The translations under genes were made by a program, and so were the position numbers. 64,000 nt of DNA, from the NCBI GenBank assembly GCA_011051655.1, contig DRKS01000006.1, positions 1-64,000 of the forward strand, written 5' to 3'. Positions 35,847-45,486 of this stretch are shown here, one piece after another; position 1 is the stretch's first letter, and every line of letters begins with the position of its first letter. Below the pieces are notes generated by a model. The model did not search any database, was not told where the DNA came from, and saw nothing but the letters and a program-made list of their open reading frames with translations. Source of the DNA: Sedimenticola sp. (GTDB lineage Bacteria > Pseudomonadota > Gammaproteobacteria > Chromatiales > Chromatiaceae).

Positions 35847-36527
35847 TCAAAAAGCCCGCCAAAGGGTAAAAAAGCCAAACAGCATGACCAGCCCCCCGGC
35901 GATCCTCCGGACAAGGGGGGAACGGGTCAGCCGGGCCAGGGCCCCGGCCAGCGCCCCCATCAGCAGCAGATTGGGCAGGGTGCCCAGGCCGAAGGCCAGC
36001 ATCAGGCCCGCCCCCTTCAGGGCGCTGCCCGCGGCCACGGCATTGACCAGCATGGTGTAGACCAGGCCGCAGGGGAGCCAGCCCCAGACCAGGCCGATCT
36101 TCAGGGCCCGGGCGGGGGAACGCACGGGCAGCAGCCTTCTCCCCAGCGGCTCCAGGCGCTTCCACACCAAAGCCCCCGCCTGCTCCACCCGGCCCAGGGC
36201 CATCCACCAGCCCCCCAGGTAGAGCCCGAGCAAAATCATGAACAGCCCGGCGACCCCCAGCAGAACCCGCTGGGCCAGCTGGACGGGCATGAGCTGGGCC
36301 AGGAGCATGCCCAGGCCGCCCATGATTGCCCCGGCAAGCACATAGCTGGTGATGCGCCCGAGATTGTAGGCGAGCTGAAAGGGGAGCATGGCGGCGAGGC
36401 GGCCGCGATCCTGTTCCGGCAGCCCGAAGGTCAGGGCGCCGACGATGCCGCCGCACATCCCCGCGCAGTGGACGCCGCCGAGCAGACCCACCACCAGGGC
36501 GCTGGTATAGGGCAGCCAGGACTCCAC
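35847..36527 (-). CDS. sulfite exporter TauE/SafE-type membrane protein of the cbb3 cluster
   Basis: 226 residues, about six helices. ALVVGLLGGVHCAGMCGGIV near the N-terminus and GWLPCGLVY later are the two half-repeats with Cys pairs typical of the ccoS-linked TauE/SafE proteins implicated in copper delivery or cbb3 assembly. A GTG at 36527 is chosen because longer frames would run into rubrerythrin. It is last in the cco gene run. Confidence 0.85.
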   Translation of the reverse strand: MESWLPYTSALVVGLLGGVHCAGMCGGIVGALTFGLPEQDRGRLAAMLPFQLAYNLGRITSYVLAGAIMGGLGMLLAQLMPVQLAQRVLLGVAGLFMILLGLYLGGWWMALGRVEQAGALVWKRLEPLGRRLLPVRSPARALKIGLVWGWLPCGLVYTMLVNAVAAGSALKGAGLMLAFGLGTLPNLLLMGALAGALARLTRSPLVRRIAGGLVMLFGFFTLWRAF

Positions 36528-36543
36528 CGGATGCGATCGGGTG

Positions 36544-37122
36544 CTACCAGTTCTCAGCCAGCAGTTCGAAGTGCGCCTGGGGATGCACACAGGCCGGGCA
36601 GACGGCCGGGGCCTCTTCGGCCTCGTGCAGATAACCGCAATTGCGGCAGCGCCAGACGACCTTGCCGTCACGCCTGAAGACCCTGCCGGCCTCCAGGTTG
36701 GCCGCCAGCGCCCGGTAGCGTTTTTCATGCTGGCGCTCGGCAACGGATATCGCCTCGAAGGCCAATGCGATCTGCTCGAAACCCTCGCTGCGCGCCACCT
36801 CGGCAAAGCCCGGATACATGTCCGACCACTCGTGCTCCTCACCCGCCGCGGCGGCCCGCAGGTTCTCCAGCGTGGTGCCGATCCTGCCGGCGGGGAAGGT
36901 CTCGGTAATCTCGACTTCGCCCCCTTCGAGAAACTTGAAGAACCGCTTGGCGTGCTCCTTTTCCTGGTTGGCGGTCTCTTCGAAGATATGGGAGATCTGC
37001 ATCAGCCCCTCTTTTCTGGCCGCGGCGGCGAAATAGGTATAGCGGTTTCTGGCCTGGGATTCGCCGGCAAAGGCGATGAGCAGGTTCTTCTCGGTCCGGG
37101 TGCCTTTGATGCTCTTTGACAT
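36544..37122 (-). CDS. rubrerythrin
   Basis: 192 residues. The ferritin-like diiron domain carries the Glu/His ligands (AGESQARNRYTYFA, ETANQEKEHAKRFF, AERQHEKRYR). A C-terminal rubredoxin knuckle pair follows (CRNCGY, CPACVH). It reduces hydrogen peroxide in the cytosol. The ATG at 37122 has GGAG upstream. It is inserted in the cco operon between ccoS and the TauE/SafE gene, 1-17 bp from its neighbours. Confidence 0.96.
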   Translation of the reverse strand: MSKSIKGTRTEKNLLIAFAGESQARNRYTYFAAAARKEGLMQISHIFEETANQEKEHAKRFFKFLEGGEVEITETFPAGRIGTTLENLRAAAAGEEHEWSDMYPGFAEVARSEGFEQIALAFEAISVAERQHEKRYRALAANLEAGRVFRRDGKVVWRCRNCGYLHEAEEAPAVCPACVHPQAHFELLAENW

Positions 37123-37123
37123 G

Positions 37124-37342
37124 TCAGGGGTTCTCCTCTGTTTCCGCCCCGGCGGATTTGTCGTTCCCCTCCGGCGGGGCGGTGGTCTTGGCTTCCGGCC
37201 TGTCGTCGTCATCCATGAGGATGCGCTGGGCGTCCCCTTCCAGGTCGTCGAACTGGCCGCTGCGCACCGCCCAGAAAAGGACGGCTACCGCGACCAGGCC
37301 GAGGACCAGCATTCCGGGGATCAGGCCATAAATCACTTCCAT
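37124..37342 (-). CDS. ccoS: cbb3 oxidase assembly protein CcoS
   Basis: 72 residues. The start MEVIYGLIPGMLVLGLVAVAVLFWAVRSGQFDDLEGDA is read in short blocks as a single membrane helix followed by the CcoS hallmark GQFDDLEG. It is needed for insertion of heme and copper into cbb3. An acidic tail (DDDD) follows. It comes directly after ccoI. Confidence 0.95.
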   Translation of the reverse strand: MEVIYGLIPGMLVLGLVAVAVLFWAVRSGQFDDLEGDAQRILMDDDDRPEAKTTAPPEGNDKSAGAETEENP

Positions 37343-37406
37343 TAATTTCAGTACCCGTCTGTTGCGGTAACGGTGGCGTTCTTTTCGTCCTGTTTCCGGA
37401 TGCCCG

Positions 37407-39932
37407 CTAAGTCCGGAAGAGCGTCCTGATGCGCGCGGCATTGCCGATGACCAGCAGGGAGCTGACGGGCATGGCGACGGCCGCCACCAGGGGCGTGATC
37501 AGCGCCGCCATGGCCAGCGGCACCATGATGAGATTATACCCGATGGAGATGCCGATATTCTGCCGGATGGTGCGCAGGGTCCGGCGGGACAGCGCGGCGG
37601 CCAGGCGCACCTTCTCCAGCTCGCTGCTCATGAGCACGATATCGGAGCTGGCGATGGAGACATCCGTGCCGGAGCCCAGGCTGATGCCCACGTCCGCCCG
37701 CACCAGGGCGGGGGCGTCGTTGACGCCGTCCCCCACCATGGCCACTTTGTGGCCCCCCTGCTGCAGGCCGGCGATGGTGCGGTCCTTGTCTTCCGGCAGC
37801 ACTTCGGCGATGACCTCCATGCCCCCCAGCCGCCGGGCGACGGCCTCCGCGGTGGCCTGCCGGTCGCCGCTCAGAAGGGTCAGGCGCATCGAGGCCTGCT
37901 TCAGGGCCTGCACCAGCGCCGGCGCATCCTCCCGGATGCGGTCCCGGATGCCGATAACGGCGACCTCCCGGCCGTCGACGGCGCAGCGCAGGGTGCCGGC
38001 GCCCTGCTCCTCCAGCTCCCGCGCCACCCGGTCGAATTCCGGCTGCCGGCGCACCCGGTTTCGATCCAGCCAGGCCGGTGTTCCGGCCAGCACCCTCTTA
38101 CCCGCCACCAGGGCGCCGACCCCGTGGCCGGGGTGGTTCTCGAACCCCTCGGCGCCGGGCCCGTCCCCGGCCGCCCCGGCGGTTTGGGCGCAATCCAGGA
38201 TGGCCGCCGCCACCGGGTGCTCGGAATAGCGCTCCAGGGGGGCCAGGCTGGCGAACAGGGTCCTGACCGCCTCCGGCACGGCCGCCCCCGCCGAGGGGGA
38301 CCAGCTTGCGCCGGCAAGATGGACGGCGCAGACGGTCATGCGGCCCTCGGTCAGGGTGCCGGTTTTGTCGAACACGAAATGATCGATATCCGAAAGGGTC
38401 TCCAGGACGGCCCCGTTCTTCACCAGGATGCCGTTGCGGGCCCCCAGGCCGGAGGCCACCGCGATGGACATGGGGGTGGCCAGCCCGAAGGCGCAGGGAC
38501 AGGTGATGATGAGCACCGCCGTCGCCGCCATCAGGGCCAGCTCGAAATCGGTGTCCATCCACCAGAGAAAGGTCAGCAGGGCCAGCCCCAGGGTGGCCGC
38601 CACGAACCAGGGGACCACCCGGTCCGCCACCCGCTGGATCGGGGCCTTGCCCGCCTGGGCCTCCTCCACCAGGCGGATGATGCGCCCCAGGGCCGTGTCC
38701 TTGAGCACGCCTTCCACCCGCAGCTTCAGCATGCCATGGGTGTTGAGGGTGCCGGCGCAGACCCTGTCCCCCTCTCCCTTGCCCACCGGCTCGAACTCCC
38801 CGGTCAGCATGGCCTCGTCCACGCTGCTGCGGCCTTCGAGGACAACGCCGTCCACCGGGATCTTCTCCCCCGGCTTCACCAGCACGGTCTCGCCGGGCCT
38901 GACGGAGCGGACCGGCGCGATCTCCTCCCCGCCCCGGCGCAGCACTGTCGCCACCCTGGGCTGGAGATCCAGCAGCCGCTGGGTGGAGGCCACGGCCTGG
39001 CGCTTGGAGATGGCCTCCAGGTAGCGCCCCACCAGGATGACGAAAATGAAATTCACCACGGTATCGAAATAGACCTCGCCCGCCGGGGTGCCCGAGAGGG
39101 TGACATAGAGGGAGTAGAGGTAGGTGATGCCGGCGCCGATGGCGATGGGGACATCCATGCCCAGATGGCGGTTGCGCAACCCGGTCCAGGCCCCCTGGAA
39201 GAAGGGAAAGCCCGAGTACAACAGGGTCGGCGTGGCGATGGCCAGGCCGATCCAGTGGAACATGCCGCGGAACTCGCCCTGGTCCGCGCCGCTGTAGAGG
39301 GCGATGGAGATCCACAGCAGGTTCATCATGGCGAAGCCGGCGAAGGCCATGCGGTAGAGGAGCCTGCGGTTGTGGCGCTGCAGCATCCCCTCGGCCGCGT
39401 CGGGATCGAAAGGCACGGCGGCATAGCCGAGCCGGGCCAAGCGCTGGATTATCCCGGAAAGTTGCAGGCGGCCGTTGTCCCACTTCAGGCGCAGGCGCCT
39501 GCCGGAGAGGTTGACCGCCGCCTCCTCCACCCCCGGCAGCGCCGCGAGGCTGTGCTCGATCAGCCAGACGCAGGCGGCGCAATGGATGCCCTCCAGCAGG
39601 AGATTGATCTCCCGGCGCTCCCCCAGCCCGTGGACGAACTCCTCCTGGACCTCGTCCAGGTCGTAGAGCAGGAGGTCCTTCGGCGGTTCCGGCGGAGGCG
39701 CCAGGGCGGTCCCCTCGGGGGTGCGCCGGTAGAAGCCCTCCAGCCCCGCCTGGTGGATGGCTTCGCATACGCCCTTGCAGCCGGCGCAGCAGAACTCGCG
39801 CTCCACCCCCCCGATGCGCGCCGCTATCACCCCCTTCGCGGGAAGGGGCTGCCGGCAATGGAAACAGAGGGCCCGGGCGGCGGTTCGGGCGGCGCCGTCC
39901 GCCCAGCCGCCGACAGCGTCAACGCCGTTCAC
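37407..39932 (-). CDS. ccoI: copper-exporting P1B-ATPase for cbb3 assembly (CcoI/FixI)
   Basis: 841 residues. The N-terminal Cys-rich segment ([17 protein letters not shown]) and an HMA domain (GIHCAACVW) bind copper. The membrane CPC motif ([12 protein letters not shown]), the phosphorylation site DKTGT and the hinge [10 protein letters not shown] are all intact. CcoI supplies Cu to the CcoN active site. It lies between ccoH and ccoS. Confidence 0.96.
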   Translation of the reverse strand: MNGVDAVGGWADGAARTAARALCFHCRQPLPAKGVIAARIGGVEREFCCAGCKGVCEAIHQAGLEGFYRRTPEGTALAPPPEPPKDLLLYDLDEVQEEFVHGLGERREINLLLEGIHCAACVWLIEHSLAALPGVEEAAVNLSGRRLRLKWDNGRLQLSGIIQRLARLGYAAVPFDPDAAEGMLQRHNRRLLYRMAFAGFAMMNLLWISIALYSGADQGEFRGMFHWIGLAIATPTLLYSGFPFFQGAWTGLRNRHLGMDVPIAIGAGITYLYSLYVTLSGTPAGEVYFDTVVNFIFVILVGRYLEAISKRQAVASTQRLLDLQPRVATVLRRGGEEIAPVRSVRPGETVLVKPGEKIPVDGVVLEGRSSVDEAMLTGEFEPVGKGEGDRVCAGTLNTHGMLKLRVEGVLKDTALGRIIRLVEEAQAGKAPIQRVADRVVPWFVAATLGLALLTFLWWMDTDFELALMAATAVLIITCPCAFGLATPMSIAVASGLGARNGILVKNGAVLETLSDIDHFVFDKTGTLTEGRMTVCAVHLAGASWSPSAGAAVPEAVRTLFASLAPLERYSEHPVAAAILDCAQTAGAAGDGPGAEGFENHPGHGVGALVAGKRVLAGTPAWLDRNRVRRQPEFDRVARELEEQGAGTLRCAVDGREVAVIGIRDRIREDAPALVQALKQASMRLTLLSGDRQATAEAVARRLGGMEVIAEVLPEDKDRTIAGLQQGGHKVAMVGDGVNDAPALVRADVGISLGSGTDVSIASSDIVLMSSELEKVRLAAALSRRTLRTIRQNIGISIGYNLIMVPLAMAALITPLVAAVAMPVSSLLVIGNAARIRTLFRT

Positions 39933-39935
39933 CGC

Positions 39936-40451
39936 TCAGCGCCCGGGGGCCACATGAATGCGCAGGGCCTCGTTATGCTCCTCGCCGTCCTTTTGCACGC
40001 TGACCAGGATGTCCCACACGCCCTTCAGCCCGAAGGTGACTTCGGCCTGGTAGGTCCCGCCGTATCGCTTTTGCATGGGCACCGAGAAATCCTGTTTCGC
40101 ATCGGAGGGGCGGTAGGCATGGAGGACGACGCTGTCCGCCTTTACCGGTGTCCCGTCCTTTTCCGTGACGCTGAATGAGATCAAGGCGGGGGTTCCCAGG
40201 GACGGCGTCTTGGGAACATCGACCTGCATATTCCAGTCCGGCCTCCTGGCGATGCGCGCCAGCATGTTTTTTTCATAATGCTGGCCCCGCTCGTAATAGT
40301 CCTCCACCACCAGCCCGGGATTGGCGTCGAAGGCCAGGTAGATCATGATGGAATTGGCCAGTAACACCACCAGGATGATGGCCAGCCAGCCGAGCACCCA
40401 GGGGCTGCGCCAGGGGGATTGGGGTGACGCCATGTGCATGGTTTCTTTCAT
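39936..40451 (-). CDS. ccoH: FixH/CcoH family cbb3 assembly protein
   Basis: 171 residues: one N-terminal membrane helix (WVLGWLAIILVVLLANSIMIYL region) and a periplasmic FixH domain with DANPGLVVEDYYERGQ, the family hallmark. CcoH stabilises newly made CcoN/CcoP. Its start overlaps the ccoG stop by 4 nt. Confidence 0.93.
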   Translation of the reverse strand: MKETMHMASPQSPWRSPWVLGWLAIILVVLLANSIMIYLAFDANPGLVVEDYYERGQHYEKNMLARIARRPDWNMQVDVPKTPSLGTPALISFSVTEKDGTPVKADSVVLHAYRPSDAKQDFSVPMQKRYGGTYQAEVTFGLKGVWDILVSVQKDGEEHNEALRIHVAPGR

Positions 40452-41863
40452 TGCTTGGGTCCTATGAAAATGCTTTCCCGGTCGCTGGAGAACGCAGGCT
40501 CCCGCCCCAGGGTTTCGATATGGAAGACGATGGGCTGGGACTCCACGGACAGATTCCGCCGCGGAACCCGGACGAACAGGGTGACCGGCGTTACCGTGCC
40601 ATGGCGGACGGCAAGGGTTGTCCCGCTGGTGATGGCCAGGCCCTCGGGGCCCGTGGCGCTGATCCGGACCTTCACGTCATCCGCCAGCTTGTTCAGGATC
40701 TTCAGGGTGTAGCGGTTCTGGATGGAGCCGTCACTCTGCAGCACATACAAAGGCTGGCGCGCGTGCAGCACCTTGAGTTCTATGGCGTCGATGGTGTTCA
40801 GGCCGTAGAAGATGCCGCCGAGGGCCGCCAGCAGGATCAGCCCGGTCACCAGGACGCGGGGCTGGCGGAAAAGGGGCGGACGCGCCTTGCCCTGCAGGCC
40901 GTCCAGCGACTCGTAGCGGATCAGGCCCCGGGGCCGCCCCAGCTTGTCCATGACGGCGTCGCAGGCGTCGATGCAAAGGGCGCACATGATGCAGCCCTCC
41001 TGCTGGCCCTGGCGGATATCGACGCCGGTGGGGCAGACGGCGACGCACTGGTTGCAATCGACACAGTCGCCCGCCCCGCCGTCAGCGGCCCCTCTTTTCT
41101 TCCGGCTGCGCGGCTCGCCCCGGTGGAAATCATAGGTGGGGATGATGGTGGTGACATCCACCATCGCCCCCTGGATGCGGGCATAGGGACAGAGCCACAT
41201 GCAGACCTGCTCCCGCATGAAGCCGGCCAGGATATAGGTGCCAGCGGTAAACAACAGAATGGTCACCCAGGCCGCGGCCGGGAGTTGCAGGGTGAGGAAA
41301 CCGGCCCACAGGCCGTAGGCGTCGGTGAACCAGGCGGCGAAACTGATGCCGGTCAGCACGGCGATGACCAGCCACAGGCCGTGCTTGGCCGCCTTGATCC
41401 GGATCTTGCGCGGGCTCAGGGGGGCCTTGTCCAGTTTGCGCCGCTGCGGCGGCGGCCCCTCGAAGCGTTCTTCAATCCAGGTGTAGACGTCGGTCCATAC
41501 CGTCTGAAAGCACAGGAAGCCGCACCAGGCCCGGCCGACGATCACCGTCAGCGCCAGCAGCAGGATGGCCAGAAACAGCAGCACCAGGGAGAGCATCCAG
41601 AGATCCTGGGGCAGGATGGTGATATCGAACAGGTGAAACTGGCGGTTGGGAATATCGAACACCACCGCCTGCCGGTCGCCCCAGCGCAGATAGGGGCCCA
41701 GAAAGAAACTCAGGTAGATGGTGCTGGTGATCCATTTCAGGGTGCGCCATCTGCCCCGCATCCGCTTGGCGTGGATGGTCTCCCCGCCCGTGTTGACCTG
41801 CCAGGAATCGGCCTCTTCCAGCAGGCTGTCCAGGGATGCACTGTTGGCGCTGCTCGTTTGCAT
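40448..41863 (-). CDS. ccoG: cytochrome c oxidase accessory protein CcoG (FixG)
   Basis: 471 residues from the ATG at 41863. It has membrane helices in the first half, two 4Fe-4S clusters (CVDCNQCVAVCP and GCIMCALCIDACD), and a C-terminal Ig-like domain. CcoG is a cupric reductase that prepares Cu(I) for cbb3. Longer starts are possible but would overlap the small membrane ORF upstream, whose stop lies 2 bp before this ATG. Confidence 0.94.
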   Translation of the reverse strand: MQTSSANSASLDSLLEEADSWQVNTGGETIHAKRMRGRWRTLKWITSTIYLSFFLGPYLRWGDRQAVVFDIPNRQFHLFDITILPQDLWMLSLVLLFLAILLLALTVIVGRAWCGFLCFQTVWTDVYTWIEERFEGPPPQRRKLDKAPLSPRKIRIKAAKHGLWLVIAVLTGISFAAWFTDAYGLWAGFLTLQLPAAAWVTILLFTAGTYILAGFMREQVCMWLCPYARIQGAMVDVTTIIPTYDFHRGEPRSRKKRGAADGGAGDCVDCNQCVAVCPTGVDIRQGQQEGCIMCALCIDACDAVMDKLGRPRGLIRYESLDGLQGKARPPLFRQPRVLVTGLILLAALGGIFYGLNTIDAIELKVLHARQPLYVLQSDGSIQNRYTLKILNKLADDVKVRISATGPEGLAITSGTTLAVRHGTVTPVTLFVRVPRRNLSVESQPIVFHIETLGREPAFSSDRESIFIGPKQ

Positions 41864-41865
41864 GC

Positions 41866-41984
41866 CTATCCCGCGTTTCTTTCCGCATCCTGTTTCATGA
41901 ACTTGCAGACCCTGGCCGCCAGAACTGTCAGCACCGCGACGGCGCCGCAGAAACCGCACCCCAAAATACCATATCAGTATTCAT
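41866..41984 (-). pseudogene. small single-span membrane protein between ccoP and ccoG, with an apparent frameshift
   Basis: A frame ending at 41866 encodes GCGFCGAVAVLTVLAARV then CKFMKQDAERNAG, a transmembrane helix and charged tail like small proteins often found between ccoP and ccoG. It lacks a good start. An ATG at 41984 gives MNTDMVFWG in another frame, and one extra G in the GGGG run near 41960 would join them into a 39-residue protein. Either the gene is broken or the consensus has a homopolymer error. Confidence 0.45.
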
Positions 41985-42007
41985 GATGCCGCCTCTGTAT
42001 GCCATGG

Positions 42008-42038
42008 GGTCCGCATGGGGATGCTTCCCATGCGGACC
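42008..42038. repeat. 12-bp hairpin downstream of ccoP
   Basis: GGTCCGCATGGG pairs with its exact complement around a 7-nt loop (GATGCTT). There is no T-tract. It lies between ccoP and the small ORF/ccoG, so it could stabilise the ccoNOQP mRNA 3' end and lower expression of the assembly genes. Confidence 0.6.
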
Positions 42039-42053
42039 ATTCATCACCGCGGC

Positions 42054-42911
42054 TCACTGAACGCCGCCGCCGAACTTGTAGACGTAGACCGCCAGCTTCT
42101 TGATGTCATTGGCGGACAGCCTGTCGGCGAAGGAGGGCATCACCGCCTGGCGGGTCTCGGCGTCGCCGGCGTCGTTGACGCCATGGGCGATGGTCCGCCT
42201 GGCGCTCTCGACACCGCCCGGCTCGAAGCGCCAGATGCTGTCGGTCAGGTTGGCGGAGCCCATGGCCTGCACGCCCTTGGCATTCGCCCCATGGCAGGCG
42301 AAGCAGACCTTCGCCTTGAACAGGGCGGCGCCCGCCGGGTCATCCTTGCCCTGGCTCAGGTTCACCACGTAGTTGGCCAGGGTATCGAGCTCTTGGGGGG
42401 AAAGCCGCTTTGCGTGGGCGGGCATCATGCCCTTGCGGCCCTTGGTTATGGACTCCTCGATTTTCTCGATGGTCCCGCCGTAGAGCCAGTCGTCGTCCAC
42501 GATGACCGGAAAACCGGGGCCGCCCTGCCCGCCGGAGCCGTGACAGGCGCCGCAGTTGTCACCGAACAGCACCTTGGCGGAGGCCACCGTATAGGCGGTA
42601 AGGCCGGGATCCGCCAGGATCTGCTTCGCCGTCATGCCCTGGATCTGGGTCTCGTAGCGGGCGCGCACCGCCTCGACTTCCGCCAGCCCCTCCTTGTACT
42701 CCTTGATGGCGGTCCAGCCCAATATGCCCTTGTTGGGCTCGTCGCCCACCGGCACCGTGGGGTAGAGGACGGCGTAGGCCAGGGTCCAGATGATGCTGGC
42801 CCAGAAGCCGATCATCCACCAGCGGGGAGGGTCGTTTTTCAGCTCCCGAATATTGTCGTCCCAGATGTGCCCGGTATTGTTTTCACCCGGAAAAGGATTC
42901 TTATCCGCCAT
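42054..42911 (-). CDS. ccoP: cbb3 oxidase subunit III, diheme cytochrome c CcoP
   Basis: 285 residues. It has an N-terminal membrane anchor (WWMIGFWASIIWTLAYAVL) and two heme motifs (CGACH and CFACH), with methionine ligands in later segments. It carries electrons to CcoO and CcoN in the periplasm. GGAGAG precedes the ATG at 42911, and the start overlaps ccoQ by 11 nt. Confidence 0.96.
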   Translation of the reverse strand: MADKNPFPGENNTGHIWDDNIRELKNDPPRWWMIGFWASIIWTLAYAVLYPTVPVGDEPNKGILGWTAIKEYKEGLAEVEAVRARYETQIQGMTAKQILADPGLTAYTVASAKVLFGDNCGACHGSGGQGGPGFPVIVDDDWLYGGTIEKIEESITKGRKGMMPAHAKRLSPQELDTLANYVVNLSQGKDDPAGAALFKAKVCFACHGANAKGVQAMGSANLTDSIWRFEPGGVESARRTIAHGVNDAGDAETRQAVMPSFADRLSANDIKKLAVYVYKFGGGVQ

Positions 42912-43104
42912 GTTTCTCTCCCGTCTCAATTCGATCGTCGTCCATCGGAATGAAGCGCCTTGACTCCAGCTTGTCCCGGTTCTTGGGACGCAGGGCATAG
43001 GCGTAGACGCCCACCATCAGGAGGAAGACGACCACGGTCAGGATGGTGCCTATCCAGTCGTTGGTGGTCATCGCCGCCCAGTCTGTATGGAAATAGTCAC
43101 TCAT
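42901..43104 (-). CDS. ccoQ: cbb3 oxidase subunit CcoQ (FixQ)
   Basis: 67 residues, one membrane helix (TILTVVVFLLMVGVYAYAL), then a short charged tail. It is the small stabilising subunit of cbb3. It sits in the canonical place between ccoO and ccoP. Confidence 0.95.
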   Translation of the reverse strand: MSDYFHTDWAAMTTNDWIGTILTVVVFLLMVGVYAYALRPKNRDKLESRRFIPMDDDRIETGEKHGG

Positions 43105-43113
43105 GCTTTCACC

Positions 43114-43827
43114 CTATTCGCGGTAGGCCTTGCTGTCGTCGAGTTTCGCCATGGTGCCCAGCACCTGGAGGTAGGCCACCATGGCGTCCATTTCGGTCTT
43201 GCCTTCCACCTGCCGGGGGGCATCGCTGATATCGGCGTCCGAATAGGGGACCCCGATGGCCCGCAGCCCCTCCATATTGGCCTGGATCTGGTCGGCGTCC
43301 ACCAGGTTTTCCTCCAGCCAGGGATAGTTGGGCATCACCGATTCGGGCACCACCGAGCGCGGCGCCCGCAGGTGCTTGCGGTGCCAGATGTCGGAGTACT
43401 TGCCGCCCACCCGCGCCAGGTCAGGGCCGGTGCGCTTGGAGCCCCACTGGAAGGGATGATCGAACATGGACTCGGAGGCCAGGGAATAGTGGCCGTAGCG
43501 CTCCTTCTCGTCCCGGAAGGGCCGGATCATCTGGGAGTGGCACAGGTAACAGCCCTCGCGGATATAGACATCGCGCCCCGCCAGCTCCAGCGGCTTGTAG
43601 GGACGGATGCCGTCACCGGTCTTCCATTCCGACAGGGGGCGCTTGCCCGCCCCGTCCCAGACGATCTCCGGAAACTTGTTGTGCTCGAAGGTGCTCTTCA
43701 TGGTGAACAGGGGCACGATCTCCACGATGCCGCCAATGGAGAGCACGATGGCCGTCATGATGACCAGGCCCCAGATGTTCTTCTCCATCCGCTCCTGGAG
43801 GCCGGTCGCTTGGTTGTTGGTCGCCAT
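43114..43827 (-). CDS. ccoO: cbb3 oxidase subunit II, monoheme cytochrome c CcoO
   Basis: 237 residues. One N-terminal membrane helix is followed by a single heme motif, [11 protein letters not shown]. The conserved [20 protein letters not shown] is the family signature. It relays electrons between CcoP and CcoN. The gene follows ccoN by 12 bp. Confidence 0.97.
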   Translation of the reverse strand: MATNNQATGLQERMEKNIWGLVIMTAIVLSIGGIVEIVPLFTMKSTFEHNKFPEIVWDGAGKRPLSEWKTGDGIRPYKPLELAGRDVYIREGCYLCHSQMIRPFRDEKERYGHYSLASESMFDHPFQWGSKRTGPDLARVGGKYSDIWHRKHLRAPRSVVPESVMPNYPWLEENLVDADQIQANMEGLRAIGVPYSDADISDAPRQVEGKTEMDAMVAYLQVLGTMAKLDDSKAYRE

Positions 43828-43839
43828 TGTCTCGATCTC

Positions 43840-45276
43840 CTATGCTGGGGCCAGTACAGTGGTCCGCGCCTGCTCGAGGTTGCCCTCGCTGACGGACTTG
43901 CGCACGGTCATGATCACGTTGTAGAGCATGACCACGGCGCCGAACAGGAAGATGCCGCCGCCCACCGCGCGCATGGCATAGTAAGGATGCATGGCCTCAA
44001 CCGACTCGGCGAAGGTATAGGCCAGGGTGCCGTACTCATCATAGGCGCGCCACATCAGCCCCTGCATGATGCCGGAGACCCACATGGCCACCACATAGAT
44101 CACCGCCCCGATGGTGGCCGCCCAGAAGTGCAGGTTCACCAGCTTCAGGGAATACATCTCCACGTGGAAGCAGCGGGTGATCAGGTGATACAGGGCGCCG
44201 ATACCCACCATGGCCACCCAGCCCAGGGCCCCGGAGTGCACGTGGCCGATGGTCCAGTCGGTGTAATGAGAGAGGGCGTTGACCGTCTTGATGGACATCA
44301 CCGGTCCCTCGAAGGTGGACATGGCGTAGAAGGCCAGGGACATGATGAGGAAGCGCAGCACGTAATCCGTGCGCAGCTTGTCCCAGGCCCCGGACAGGGT
44401 CATCATGCCGTTCACCGCGCCGCCCCAGGAGGGGATGATCATGGCCAGGGAGACGGCGGCGCCCAGGGAGCCGGTCCAGTCCGGCAGGGCGGTGTACTGC
44501 AGATGATGCGCCCCCAGCCAGACGTAGCCGAACATCAGGGCCCAGAAGTGGATCACCGACAGCCGGTAGGAGTAGACCGGCCGGTTGGCCTGCTTGGGCA
44601 CGAAGTAGTACATGATGCCCAGGAAGCCGGCGGTGAGGTAGAAGCCCACCGCATTGTGACCCCACCACCACTGGATCATGGCGTCCTGCACCCCGGCGAA
44701 GATGGAGTAGGACTTAAACAGGCTCACCGGTATGGCCAGGCTGTTCACCACGTGCAGGTAGGTGATCATGATCATCATGCCCAGGAAGAACCAGTTGGAC
44801 ACGTAGATGTGGGAGCTCTTGCGGTTGGCGATGGTCATCACGAAGTTGAACATGTAGGAGACCCAGACCACCGCGATCAGGATGTCCAGGGGCCACTCCA
44901 GCTCCGCGTATTCCTTGCTCTGGGTGAGGCCCAGGGGCAGGGTGATCACCGCCCCTATGACCACCAGGTTCCAGCCCCAGAAGGTAAACCAGGCCATCTT
45001 GTCGCTCCACAGCCGCACGCCGCAGGTGCGCTGCACGCTGTAGAAGGCGGTGGCCATCAGGGTGCAGCCCCCGAAGGCGAAGATCACCGCGTTGGTGTGC
45101 AGCGGGCGCAGGCGCCCGAAGCTCAGATAGGGGCTGTCGAAGTTGAGAACCGGCCAGGCCAGTTCCGAGGCAATGTACACGCCGACCAATGCGCCAACCA
45201 CCAGATAGACGACGGCCATAATGGCGAACCAGCGCACAACGTCGAAGCTGTACTTCTGCTCTGCTGTCGCGTCCAT
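43840..45276 (-). CDS. ccoN: cbb3 oxidase catalytic subunit I CcoN
   Basis: 478 residues with about twelve helices. His ligands for heme b, heme b3 and CuB lie in [34 protein letters not shown] and [10 protein letters not shown]. It reduces oxygen to water at high affinity and pumps protons. The ATG at 45276 has AGGAGG upstream. It is first of the cco operon, behind a strong promoter with an operator palindrome. Confidence 0.98.
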   Translation of the reverse strand: MDATAEQKYSFDVVRWFAIMAVVYLVVGALVGVYIASELAWPVLNFDSPYLSFGRLRPLHTNAVIFAFGGCTLMATAFYSVQRTCGVRLWSDKMAWFTFWGWNLVVIGAVITLPLGLTQSKEYAELEWPLDILIAVVWVSYMFNFVMTIANRKSSHIYVSNWFFLGMMIMITYLHVVNSLAIPVSLFKSYSIFAGVQDAMIQWWWGHNAVGFYLTAGFLGIMYYFVPKQANRPVYSYRLSVIHFWALMFGYVWLGAHHLQYTALPDWTGSLGAAVSLAMIIPSWGGAVNGMMTLSGAWDKLRTDYVLRFLIMSLAFYAMSTFEGPVMSIKTVNALSHYTDWTIGHVHSGALGWVAMVGIGALYHLITRCFHVEMYSLKLVNLHFWAATIGAVIYVVAMWVSGIMQGLMWRAYDEYGTLAYTFAESVEAMHPYYAMRAVGGGIFLFGAVVMLYNVIMTVRKSVSEGNLEQARTTVLAPA

Positions 45277-45362
45277 GAGACCTCCTCTGCTGTGTTTGAA
45301 GTGAGAATAATGGCCAAAAGCCGCTTGGCGTATTCGGCCGACGATAGATTCGAACGCGACGT

Positions 45363-45391
45363 ATATCACGAAATTTCGTGATATTTGTCAA
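45363..45391 (-). promoter_or_regulatory. ccoN promoter with a 22-bp perfect palindrome
   Basis: Minus strand TTGACA (45386-45391), exactly 17 bp, TGATAT (45363-45368). A perfect palindrome with half-site ATATCACGAAA (45363-45384) fills the spacer and the -10, so its binder would block RNA polymerase. TTGACAAATATCAC (45378-45391) also matches an FNR/ANR box at 8 of 10 positions, but its location over the -35 would suit repression rather than activation. Confidence 0.65.
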
Positions 45392-45486
45392 GCATTATTG
45401 TTGATAAATTAGCGCCGGCATGTTCGCCCATGGCTGCCAAAACCCCCGGATGGATCGGCATTCCCATTTATATTCAGCGGGTTAAG

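Noticed and set aside
36528-36842. N-terminal extension of the TauE/SafE protein
   Set aside because: The extension would overlap rubrerythrin by about 300 bp and is Arg/Ser-rich with no homology pattern; a GTG at 36527 fits the family start.
37749-40178. 809-codon open frame opposite ccoI
   Set aside because: An antisense shadow of a complete P1B-ATPase with all motifs; low-complexity His/Gln/Gly composition.
43087-45381. 764-codon open frame opposite ccoN/ccoO
   Set aside because: Same artefact; the minus-strand genes have intact catalytic residues and ribosome sites.
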